From Protea cynaroides (Eukaryota; Streptophyta; Magnoliopsida; Proteales; Proteaceae): DNA of 64,000 nt. The first letter of the stretch is position 1; every line of letters starts with the position of its first letter. This document shows, piece by piece, positions 20,760 through 32,127 of the stretch. The stretch spans positions 33,445,294 to 33,509,293 of the forward strand of contig CM053265.1 of NCBI GenBank assembly GCA_028583415.1, given 5' to 3'. Under the pieces are notes generated by a model. That model was not told the DNA's origin and did not search any database. It was given only the letters and a program-made list of their open reading frames with translations. A program made the position numbers and the translations under genes.

Positions 20760-22560
20760 CTCTCTCTCCTCTCTTTCTCTTTTTACTTTTCTCTCTCCCT
20801 CTCTCCCTCTATCTCATTTTTCTGACTCACTTTCTCTATCGCCCTCTCTTTCTATTTCTCCCTTTACTACTCTATCTCTCTATACTTCTCTTCTTCTCTT
20901 TCTACTTCTCTTTGTCTCTCTCTACTTCTCTCTCTCTCTCATTTTCACTTTCTCTCTCTTATCTCACTCGTTCTCTCTCTATTTCTACTTCTCTCTGTTT
21001 ACTTTTCTCTCTCTACATCTCTCTCTCTCTTTAACTTTTCTCTCTTTATACTTTTCTTTCTCTCTCTCTCACTCACTCTCTCTCTCTTTCTTTCTACTTC
21101 TTTCTCTCTATTTCTCTCTCTCTCCATGTCTCTCTTTTTCTCTCTCTCTCTCCCTCTCTCTCTCTCTCTTGTCTCTCTCATTCTACTTCTCTTTCTATTT
21201 CTCTCTCTACTTCTCCCCTCCTTTCTCTCTTTTGACTTCTATCTCTCTCTAATTCTCTACTTCTCTCTCTCTTTTCTCTCCCCCTTTCTTCCCTCTCCCA
21301 GCTCTTTCTCTCTCTCTCTTTCTACTTTTCTCTCTCTCTCTCCTTCTATTTCTCTCTCTTTCTCACTCTCTACTTCTCTCACTCTCTCGTTCTCTTTCTA
21401 CTCTTTCTCTCTCTCTTTCTCTTTCCCTTTTTCTCTCTCTCCCACTCTCTCTTTATCCCACTCTTTCAACCTCTCTCTCCTTACCATTTTACTTCTTTCT
21501 CTTTCTCTCTTTGTCACTCTCTCTCTCTCTCTCTCCCTCTCTCTTTGTCTACTTCTTTCTCTCTACTCATCTCTCTCTCTCTTCTTTTTCCCCCTCTCTG
21601 TCTATTTCAACTTCTCTCTTTCCTTCTCTCTTTACTTCTCTCTCTTTTTTTATTTCTCATTTTACTTCTCTCACTTTCTCACTCCCAACTTCTCTCTCTC
21701 TCTCTCTTTCTCTCTTTTTCTCTCATACATACTCTTCTTTATCTCTCTCTCTTTCTACTTTCCTTTCTACTTTCCTTTCTACTTTTCTCTCTCCTACTAT
21801 CTACTTCTCTAATTCTCTCTCTCTATCTCACTCTTTCTCTCTCTATCTCACTTTTTCTCTCTCTCTCTATCTCTATCTCTACTTAGCTCACTTTCTCTTA
21901 CTCTCTCTCCCTCTTTCTACTACTCTATCTCTATCCCTTTACTTAGCTCTCTTTCGCTTTTTCTCTCTCTTTCTTTTCAATGTCTCTTTTTACTCTCTCT
22001 CTCCCTCTCAATCTCTCTTTTCCTCTCTCTCTCTCTCTATCTCTATCTCTCACCCTTTTTACTTCTTTTTCTCTACTTCTCTCTCTTTCTACTTCTCTCT
22101 TTCTTTATCTCTCTCTACTTTTCACTCACTCTCTCTCTTTCTACTTCTCACTCTCTTTCTCAACCTCTCTCTCTTTTCACACACTCTCTCTCTCCCTCTA
22201 TTTCTCTCTCTTTCTACTTCTCTCTCTCTCTTTCTACTTCACTCTCTTTCTCACTCTCTACTTCTCTCTCTGCCTCACTCTTTCTTCTTCTTTCTCTCTC
22301 TCTCTCTACTTCACTCCCTCTCTCTCTCTTTCTCTTTCATCTTCTCTTTCTCACAGTCTGGTTCCCTCTCTCTCACTTTCTATGCCCTTCTTTTTCTACT
22401 CTCTCTCTCAGTCTCCCTCCCTCTTTCCCCCTCTTTCTACTTCTCTCTCTCTAACTCTCTTTCTCTCTCTCTACTCCTCTCTTTCTCTCTCTCTACTACT
22501 CTCCCTCTCTCTCTTACTTTCATCTTCTCTCTCTCTTACTTTTTATGACCCTCTTTCTCT

Positions 22561-22595
<35 letters not shown>

Positions 22596-22611
22596 CTACC
22601 TCTCCCATTCC

Positions 22612-22672
<61 letters not shown>

Positions 22673-25600
22673 CTTTTACTTCTCCCTCTCTCTCTCTCTC
22701 TTTTATACTCCCTCTCTTCCCCTTCCCTCCCTCTTTCTACTTCTCTCTCTCTCTTTAACATTCTCTTCCTCCCTCTCTTTTTAGTTCTCTTTCTCTCCTC
22801 TCTTTCTACTTCTCTCTCTCTATCTCTCTCTCTCCCTCGTTCTCTTCTCTCTCTCTCCCTCATTCTCTCCCTATCTCTCTCTCCCCCATTTTCCCTCTCT
22901 CAACATAGCTCACTTTCTCTTTCTCTCTCTCCTACTCTCTTGACCACTCTCTACTACTCTCTCCCTCTCTCCCACCCTCCCTCTCTATCTCTCTACTTGG
23001 CTCTTTTTCTCTTTCTCTCTCTCCTTCATCTCTATGTCTCTTTTTACTCTATCTCTCTCTTTTTATCTCTCTTTCTCTCTCTATCTCCCTTTCTTTCTAC
23101 ATCTTTCTCTCTACTTCTCTCTCTCTTTCTACTTCTCTCTCTCTATCTCTCTATTTTTCACTCGCTCTCTCTCTTTTTACCACTTACTCTCTTTCTCTTA
23201 CTCTCTCTCTTTTTACTCTTTCTTTCTTCTCTCTCTTTCTCTCTCCCTCTGTTTCTCTCTATCTTTCTACTGCTCTCTCTATCTTTCTGCTTCGCTCTCT
23301 TTCTCTCTGCCTACTTGTCTCTCTCTGCCTCTCTCTTTCTACTTCTCTCCCTACCTCTTCGTCTCTCTCTATTTCTCTCGCCCTCTCTCTCTCTCACTTT
23401 CATCTTCTCTCTCTCTCTGCTTCCTCTTTCCTCACTTTCAATGTCCTTTTTTTACTCTCTCCCTCTCTTTCTCCGTCTCTCATTCCTTCTCTTTCAACTT
23501 CTCTCTCTCAAACTCCATTTCTCTCTCACTTTCATCTTCTCTCTCTCTCTCTCTCACTTTCATCTTCTCTCTCTCTCTCTTTCTCTCTTCAACCTCTCTC
23601 TTTCTACTTCTTTCCCTCCATTTCTCCCTCTCTCTCTTTTCACTTATTCCCTCTTTCTTTCTTTTCTCTTTCTACTTTACTTTCTCCATCTCTATCTATC
23701 TCTTTCCCTCACTTTTTTCCCTGTCTCACTCCTTTTTCTCTCTCTCTCTCCCTTTCTACTCTCTCTTTCTCTCTCTTCTTTTTCCCCTTCACCCTCTCTT
23801 TCTACTTCTCTCTCTGTTTCTCTTTCTCGCTCTCTTTTTAGTTCTCTCTCTCTCCTCTCTTTCTACTTCTCTCTCTATCGCTCTCTCCCTCATTCTCTCT
23901 CTCATTCACTCTCTCTCTCCTATCTTTGTCTCACTCTATCTCCTTCTCTCTCTCTCCCTCTTTATACTTCTCTCTCTCTTTCTAGTTCTCTTCTCTTTCT
24001 CTCTATATCTCTCTCCCTCTATCTCTCCCTTTATCTTTCCATCTCACATAATATATATATATATATATATCACACTCTCTCTTTCTACATCTCTCTCTCT
24101 TTCAACTTCTTTCTTTCTCTCTCTTTCTCTCTTTGTTCTTTTCTCCCTCTATTTCTCTATATCTCTATCGTTCTACTTCTCTCTCTCTCTCTTTTTCTGT
24201 CTCTCTTTAACTACTCTCTCTCTCTCTCTCTCCCTATCACTCTCTCTTCCACTCTTTATCTACTTCTCTCCCTCTGTCTCTCTACTTATCCACCTCTCTC
24301 TACTACTCTCTCTCTTTTTACCTTTTTCTCTACTGCTGTCTCTCTTTCTCTCTTTCTTTTTCTACTTCTCACTTTCTTTCGTGCTCTCTCTCTATTTCTC
24401 TCTCTCTCTTTCTACTTCTCACTCTCTTTCGACTTCTCTCTCTCTTTACTTCTCTCTCTCTCTCTCACTTTCTACTTCTCTCACTTCTTCCTCTCTTTCA
24501 ACTTATCGGCCTCTCTTTCAACTTCTCTCTATTTTTCTACTTCTCTCTATCTTTCTACTTCTCTCTTTCTCTCTTTCTACTTCTCTCTCTTTCTCACTCT
24601 CTCTCTCTACTTCTCTCTCTCTTTCTACTTCTCTCTCTTCTCCCACTATTTCTACTTCTCTCCCTCTCTTTCTACTTCTCTCTCTGCATCTCTCTCTTTC
24701 TTTCTACATCTCTCTCTTTTTCTATGTCTCTCTTTCTACTTCCAGCTCTCTCCTCTCTCTCTCCCTCACTATCTCTCTCTCTCTCTCTTTCTCTCTTTCT
24801 ACTCTAACTCTTTCTCTCTCTTTTCATTTTTTTTCCTACTTCGTTGTCTCTCTCTTTCTACTTTTCTCTCTCCTCTTCCTTTCTCTTTATCTTTTCACAT
24901 CTTTCTCTCTCTCTCCCTCTCTCCCTCTCACTCTCTTTCTCTCTTATGTCTTTCTACTTCTCTTTCCCTCCCTCTCTCTATCTCTCTCTCTTCTCTATCA
25001 CTCTCACACACTCTCTCTCCCTTTCTACATCTCTCTTCCTCTTATCTCTTTCTCTCTCTCTGTCTCTCTCTTTCTATTTCTCTACCTATCTATCTATATA
25101 CTTATCTCTCTCTCTCCCCTTTTACTTATCTCTTTCTTACGTCTCTCGTCTCTCGTCTCTATCTCTCTCTTTCCACATCTCTCTCTCTCTTTCTACTTCT
25201 TTCCCCTTTTTACATCCCTCTCTCTACTGCTCTATCCCCCTCTCTTTACTTCTCTCTCTTTTTACTTCCCTCTCTCTTTCTCTCTCTCTTTCTACTTCTT
25301 TCTCTTTCCCTCTTTGTCTCTCTCTCTCTCTTCTTTTCTCAATCTACTGCTCTATCCCCCTCTCTCTACTTCCTTCTCTTTCCTCTCTTTCTCTCTCTAT
25401 CTCTCTTTTTACTTCTCTCTCTTTCTCTCTCTCTTTCTCTCTCTATATCTCTCTTGCCCTCTCTCTTTTTATTCTCTCTCTCTTTATCCCTCCGCTTTTC
25501 TCTCTCTTTTCTCTCACTTTCCTCTCACTCTCTTCCTTTCTCTTTCTCTCTCTCTTTCGCTCTCTCTCTTTCTCTCTCTCTTTCTCACTCTCGACTTCCC

Positions 25601-26019
25601 TTACTCTCTATTTCTCTTTGTACTCTCTCTCTCTCTCTCTCTCTCACCCCCTCTTTCTCTCTCACTCTCTCTTTATCCTTCTCTTTCTACCTCTCTCTCT
25701 TTATCTATCTACTTCTCTATCTTTTTTTCTCTCTCTCTCTCCCACTCTCTCTCTACTTATCACTGTCTTTTTCCCCCTCTCTATTTCAACTTATTTCTCT
25801 TTCTTTCTCTCTCTACTTGTCTCTTACTCTGTCTCTTTCTCTTTATACTTCTCTTACTAATTCACTCCCTAATTCTCTATCTCTCTCTTGGAACTTATCT
25901 CTCTCTTTCTCCCATTCTTTCTCTCCCTTTCTCTCGCTACTTCTCTATATCTATCTCTCACTATCTCTCACACATACTCTCTCTTTCACTCTTTCCCCTT
26001 CTACTTTTCTCTTTCAACT

Positions 26020-26054
<35 letters not shown>

Positions 26055-27465
26055 TTTTCTATCTTTATCTCTCTTTCTCTCCCTCTCTCTATCTCTGTCT
26101 CTACTTAGCTCACTTTATATTTCTCTCTCCTTATACTCTCTCTCCCACTTTTTAATACTCTCTCGCTCCTCTCTCTCCCTCTACTTAGCTCTCTTTCTCT
26201 TTCTCTCTCTCTCCTTTTATATCTTTACATTTACACTCTCTTACTCTCTCTATCCCTCTATCTCTATCTCTCTCTCTCTTTCTCACTATCTTTATCTCTC
26301 TCTCTCTTTCTTCTTCTTTCCCCCTACATCTCACTCCCTCTTTCTACTTCTCCCACTTTCTCTCTCCACTTTTCTCTCGCTCTCTGTCTTTCTACTTTTC
26401 ACTCTCTTTCTCTACCTCTCTCCCTACTTTCACTCTCATTGTTCCCTCTCTCTCCCTCTACTTCTCTTTCTCTCTCTTTCTACTTCTCTCTCTCTCTCAG
26501 CTCTCTTTCTACTTCTCTCTCTTTCTCACTCTCTACTCTCTCTCACTATCCCTTTCTCTTTCTACCTACTTCTCTCTCTACCTCTCATTTTCTCTCCCTC
26601 TCTACTACTCTTTCTATCTCTCTCTCTCTACTTCTCTCCCTCTTTTTCTCTCATTCACCCTCCCTCTCTCTCTCTCTCTCCCACTACTTCTCTCTCTCAC
26701 ATTCTACGTCCCTCTATCTCTACTTCTCTCTCACTCTCCACTCTCTCATTTTACTATCTCTCTCTCTCATGTTTTACTATCTTTCTCTTTCCCTCTCTCT
26801 CTCTCTCTTCTATTTCTCTCTCTCACTTTCTCTATCTCTTTGTTTTTTTACTCTCTCCCTCCCTCCCTCATATCTCTTTTAACTTTACTTTCTCTCTCTA
26901 TCTTTTTTTTCTCTCTCTCTCTCCTCTCTCCCTCTCTCTCTCTTTTTCTACTCTCTCTCTTTCTTTCCTTCCCTTTCCCCTTCTCTTTCTCTGCTTCTCT
27001 CTCTTTCTCATTCATTTTCTCTTTCTCCCCCTCTTTTTACATCTCTCTCTCTCTTTTTACTCTCTCTCTCTCTCTCTCTCTCTTTTTTACTTCTCTCTCT
27101 TTCTACTTCTCTCTCTACTTCTCTCTTACTCTTTCTATTTATCTTTTTTACTTCTCTCACTTTGTCACGCCCTAGTTCTCTCTCTCTCTTTCAACATCTC
27201 TCTCTCTTTCTCCCTTTCTTTATCTCCCTTTTTCTCTCTCTCTCTCTCTCTTTACTTCTCTCTATGTCTCTCTTACTCTCTCTCACACATACTCTCTCCT
27301 TATCTCTCTCTCTTTCTACTTTTCTCATTCTACTTCTCACTCTCTCACTGTATACTTCTCTCTCTCTTTCTCTCTCTCTATCTCACACATTCTCTCTCCC
27401 TCTCTATCCCTACTTAGCTCACTTTCTCTTTCTCTCTCTCCTACTCTCTCTCCCTCTTTCTACTA
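20760..27465. repeat. Polypyrimidine (CT-rich) array, segment A
   Basis: About 6.7 kb in which the plus strand is almost only C and T, with scattered A. The dominant motif is CTCTCTTTCTACTTCTCTCT with drift. Modules recur at long range. Examples are TACTTAGCTCACTTTCTC (near 21890, 22905 and 27413) followed by CTCTTTCTACTAC, then TACTTAGCTCTCTTT with TATGTCTCTTTTTACTC (near 21945 and 23030), and CAACTTATCG (near 24500). A pure TA run sits at 24048-24070. The long Ser/Leu/Phe frames across this segment follow from the repeat and are not genes. The part from about 21063 to 24780 matches 60345-64000. Confidence 0.95.
24048..24070. repeat. TA dinucleotide island in the CT array
   Basis: About 23 bp of alternating A and T inside otherwise pyrimidine sequence, preceded by CATCTCACA. 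A shorter version stands in the duplicate array at about 63306-63317, and TAATATATATATG runs occur at about 38994, 39210 and 39284. Confidence 0.85.
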
Positions 27466-29883
27466 CAGACAGAGTTCGAAAAGATCAAATCTTTGATGAT
27501 TCCATCATACATGATTGAGTTGCGAAAACTTCTGGATAGGTATCCTACATCTGAACAGAATTCTTTCTGGTTAAAGAATCTCTTTCTAGTTTCTCTGGAA
27601 CATTTAGGAGATTCTCTAAAAGAAATATGGGGTTCTGGCGGCAACATGCTTTTGGGTGGTGGTCCCGCTTATGGGGTCAAATCAATACGTTCTAAGAAGA
27701 AATATTTGAATATCAATTTCATCAATATCATCGATCTCATAAGTATCATACCAAATCCCATCAATCGAATCACTTTTTTTAGAAATACGAGACATCTAAG
27801 TCGTACAAGTAAAGAGATCTATTCATGATAAGAAAAAGAAAAAACGTGAACGGTGATTGGATTGATGATAAAATAGAATCCTGGGTAGCAAACAATGATT
27901 CGATTGATGATGAAGAAAGAGAATTCTTGGTTCAGTTCTCCACCTTAACGACAGAAAAAAGGATGGATCAAATTCTATTGAGTCTGACTCATAGTGATAA
28001 TTTATCAAAGAATGACTCTGGTTATCAAATGATTGAACAACCGGGATCCATTTACTTATGATACTTAGTTGACATTCATAAAAAGTATCTAATGAATTAT
28101 GAGTTCAATAGATCCTGTTTAGCAGAAAGACGGATACTCCTTGCTCATTATCAGACAATCACTTATTCACAAACCTCGTGTGGGGCTAATAGTTTTCATT
28201 TCCCATCTCATGGAAAACCCTTTTCGCCCCGCTTAGCCCTATCTTCCTCTAGGGCTATTTTAGTGATAGGTTCTATAGGAACTGGACGATCCTATTTGGT
28301 CAAATACCTAGCGACAAATTCCTATGTTCCTTTCATTACGGTATTTCCGAACAAGTTCCTGGATGACAAGCCTAAAGGTTATCTTATTGATGATATCGAT
28401 ATTGATGATAGTGACGATATTGATGATAGTAACGATATCGATGATGACCATGATACGGAGCTGCTAACTATGGCGAATGCGCTAAGTATGTATATGACGC
28501 CGAAAATAGACCGATTTGATATCACCCTTCAATTCGAATTAGCAAAAGCAATGTCTCCTTGCATAATATGGATTCCAAACATTCATGATCTGTATGTAAA
28601 TGAGTCGAATTACTTATCCCTCGGTCTATTAGTGAACTATCTCTCTAGGGATTGTGAAAGATGTTCCACTAGAAATATTCTTGTTATTGCTTCGACTCAT
28701 ATTCCCCAAAAAGTGGATCCCGCTCTAATAGCTCCGAATAAATCAAATACATGCATTAAGATACGAAGGCTTCTTATTCCACAACAACGAAAGCACTTTT
28801 TCACTCTTTCATATACTAGGGGATTACACTTGGAAAAGAAAATGTTCCATACTAATGGATTCGGGTCCATAACCATGGGTTCCAATGGACGAGATCTTGT
28901 ATCACTTACCAATGAGGCCCTATCAATTAGTATTACACAGAAGAAATCAATTATAGACACTAATACAATTAAATCCGCTCTTCATAGACAAACTTGGGAT
29001 TTGCGATCCCAGGCAAGATCGGTTCAGATCATGGGATCCTTTTCTATCAGATAGGAAGGGTTGTTGCACAAAATGTACTTCTAAGTAATTGCCCCAAAGA
29101 TCCTATATCTATCTATATGAAGAATAAATCATGTAAGGAAGGGGATTCTTATTTGTACAAATGGTACTTCGAACTTGGAACGCTTAGAACGAGCATGAAG
29201 AAATTAACGTTACTTCTTTATCTTTTGATCTGTTCTGATTTGTTCTGCCGGATCGGTCGCTCATGATCTTTGGTCTCTACCCCGACCCGATGAAAAAAAT
29301 TGGATCACTTCTTATGGATTCGTTGAAAATGATTCTGATCAAGTTCATGGCCTATTAGAAGTAGAAGGCATTCTGGTGGGATCCTCAGGACAGAAAAAGA
29401 TTGCAGTCCGTTTGACAATGATCGAGTGACATTGCTTCTTCAGTCCGAACCAAGGAATCCCTTAGATATGATTCAAAATGGATCTTGTTCTATCGTTGAT
29501 CAGAGATTTTTATATGAAAAATACGAATCGAAGTTGGAATAAGGGGAAGGGGCCCTCGACCCGCAACAGATAGAGGAGGATTTATTCAATCACATAGTTT
29601 GGGCTCCTAGAATATGGCGCCCTTATGGCAATCTATTTGATTGTATCGAAAGGCCCAATGAATTGCGATTTCCCTATTGGGCCAGGTCATTTTGGGGCAA
29701 GCGGATCATTTATCATAAAGAGGATGAGCTTCAAGAGAATGATTCGGAGTTCATGCAGAGTGGAACAATGCAGTACCAGACACGAGATAGATCTTCCAAA
29801 GAACAAGGCTTTTTTCGAATAAGCCAATTCATTTGGGACCCTACAGATCCATTCTTTTTTCTATTCAAAGATCAGCCCTTTCT
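27466..29883 (+). pseudogene. ycf2: Plastid ycf2 fragment, nuclear copy A
   Basis: About 2.4 kb of the C-terminal part of plastid ycf2 (a large AAA+-type protein of the plastid; proposed to act in protein import or turnover there). Visible are IPSYMIELRKLLDRYP, the Walker-A-like GSIGTGRSYLVK, an acidic repeat (DDIDIDDSDDIDD), CIIWIPNIHDL, and QQRKHFFTLSYTRG. The end at KDQPF joins CT repeat within a codon or two. A 1-bp loss at about 27823 shifts the frame, a CGA-to-TGA stop lies near 28059, and further frameshifts follow after 29054. Flanked on both sides by CT array, it is a nuclear insertion and not plastid DNA. It shares unusual residues with copy B. Confidence 0.97.
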
Positions 29884-32127
29884 CTACTTAGCTCTCTCTC
29901 TTTTCCCTTCTCCTTTTTTTTTATGTTTCATTACTCCCTCCCTCAGACTCTCTCTTTCTCTCTATATCTCTCCCTTTTTACTTCTTTCTCTCTACTTCTC
30001 TCTCTCTTTCTACTTCTCTCTCTCTATCTCTCTCTACTTTTCACTCGCTCTATCACTTTTTACTTCTTACTCCCTTTCTCAACCTCTCTCTCTTTTCACC
30101 CTCACTTTCTTCTCTCTCTCTTTCCCTCCCTCTATTTCTCTCTCTCTCTCCCTCTTTCTCTCTCTTTCTCTCTCTCTTTTTATTTCTCCCTCTCTCTCTC
30201 TTTCTCTTTCTACTTCACTTTCTCTCTCTCTCTCTCTCTCTTTGCGTCTCTCTATTTTTCCCTCTCTCTCTCCTCTCTCTCTTTTTCTACTCTCTCTCTT
30301 TCTCTCTCTCCCATTACTCCTCTCTTTCTCCTTCTCTTTCTACCTCTCTCTCTTTATCTATCTACTTCTCTATCTTTCTCTCTCTCTCTCTCACTCTCTC
30401 TCTACTTATCTCTGTCTTTTTCTCCCTCTCTATTTCAACTTCTATCTCTTTCTTTCTCTATCTACTTGTCTCTTACTCTGTCTCTTTCTCTTTATACATC
30501 TCTTACTTTCTCACTCCCTACTTCTATCTCTCTCTCTTGGAACTTATCTCTCTCTTTCTCCCATTCTTTCTCTCCCTTTCTCTCTCTACTTCTCTCTATC
30601 TCTCTCTCACTATCTCTCACACATACTCTCTGTTTCACTATTTCCCCTTCTACTTTTCTCTTTTAACTTCTCTCTCTCTCTCTCTCTCTCTCACTCTCTA
30701 CTTCTCTCTCTCTTTTTCTATCTTCATCTCTCTTTCTCTCCCTCTCTCTATCTCTGTCTCTACTTAGCTCACTTTATATTTCTCTCTCCTTATACTCTCT
30801 CTCCCTCTTTTTAATACTCTCTCCCTCCTCTCTTTCCCACTACTTAGCTCTCTTTCTCTTTCTCTCTCTCCTTCTATATCTTTCCATTTACACTCTCTTA
30901 CTCTCTCTCCCCTCTCTCTCTATCTCTCTCTCTCTTTCTCACTCTCTTTATCTCTCTCTCTTTCTTCTTCTTTCCCTCAACATCTCACTCTCTCTTTCTA
31001 CTTCTCCCACTTTCTCTCTCTACTTTTCTCTCGCTCTCTTTCGTTTTATTTTTCACTCTCTTTCTCTTCTCTCTCTCTACTTTCACTCTCATTGTTCCCT
31101 CTCTCTCCCTCTACTTCTCTTTCTCTCTCTTTCTACTTCTCTCTCTTTCTCAACTCTCTTTCTACTTCTCTCTCTTTTTCCCTCTCTACTCTCTCTTACT
31201 CTCCCTCTCTCTTTCTACCTACTTCTCTCTCTACCTCTCATCTCTCTCTCTACTTCTCTTTCTATCTCTCTCCACTTCTCTCCCTCTTTCTCTCTCATTC
31301 ACCCTCCCTCTCTCTCTCTTTTTCTCTCCCACTACTTCTCTCTCTCACATTCTACGTCCCTCTATCTCTACTTCTCTCTCACTCTCCACTCTCTCATTTT
31401 ACTATCTCTCTCTCTCTCACAAACATGTTTTACTATATTTCTCTTTCCCACTCTCTCTCTCTCTCTTTCTATTTCTCTCCCTCACTTTCTCTATCTCTCT
31501 GTTTTTTACTCTCCCCTCCCTCCCTCATATCTCTTTTAACTTTACTTTCTCTCTCTATCTTTTTTTTTCTCTCTCTCTCTCTCTCCTTTCTCCCTCTCTA
31601 TCTTTTTCTACTCTATCTCTTTCTTTCTTTCCCTTTTCCCCTTCTCTCTCTCTGCTTCTCTCTCTTTCTCATTCGTTTTCTCTTTCTCTCTCTCTTTTTA
31701 CTTCTCTCTCTCCCTTTTTACTCTCTCTCTCTCTCCTTTTTACTTCTCTGTCACTTTCTACTTCTCTCTCTACTTCTCTCTTACTCTTTCTATTTCTCTT
31801 TTTTACTTCTCTTACATTGTCACTACCTAGTTCTCTCTCTCTCTCTTTCAACATCTCTCTCTCTTTCTCCCTTTCTTTATCTCCCTTTTTTTTCTCTCTC
31901 TCTCTTTCTTTACTTCTCTCTATCTCTCTCTTTCTCTCTGTCACACATACACTTTCCTTATCTCTCTCTCTTTCTACTTTTCTCATTCTACTTCTCACTC
32001 TCTCACTATCTACTTCTCTCTCTCTTTCTCTCTCTCTATCTCACACTTTCTCTCTCTCTCTTTCTCTATCTCTACTTAGCTCACTTTCTCTTTCTCTCTC
32101 TCCTACTCTCTCTCCCTCTTTCTACTA
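29884..32127. repeat. CT-rich array, segment B (between the ycf2 copies)
   Basis: About 2.2 kb. From about 30320 to its end it aligns with 25660-27465, the stretch before ycf2 copy A. Array plus ycf2 together therefore form a tandem duplication with an offset of about 4.66 kb. It begins CTACTTAGCTCTC, the same module that follows ycf2 copy B. Confidence 0.93.

Noticed and set aside
24048..24070. TA run as an origin or promoter
   Set aside because: It is a simple dinucleotide repeat of variable length in the same module elsewhere; nothing else supports a function.
20743..27417. Reading frames of up to about 1390 codons rich in Ser, Leu, Phe and Tyr
   Set aside because: Sequence made almost only of C and T has no stop codons in most frames (stops need A or G), so long frames are expected by composition. 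Several overlap in different frames, and none has a start context, domain or conserved frame.
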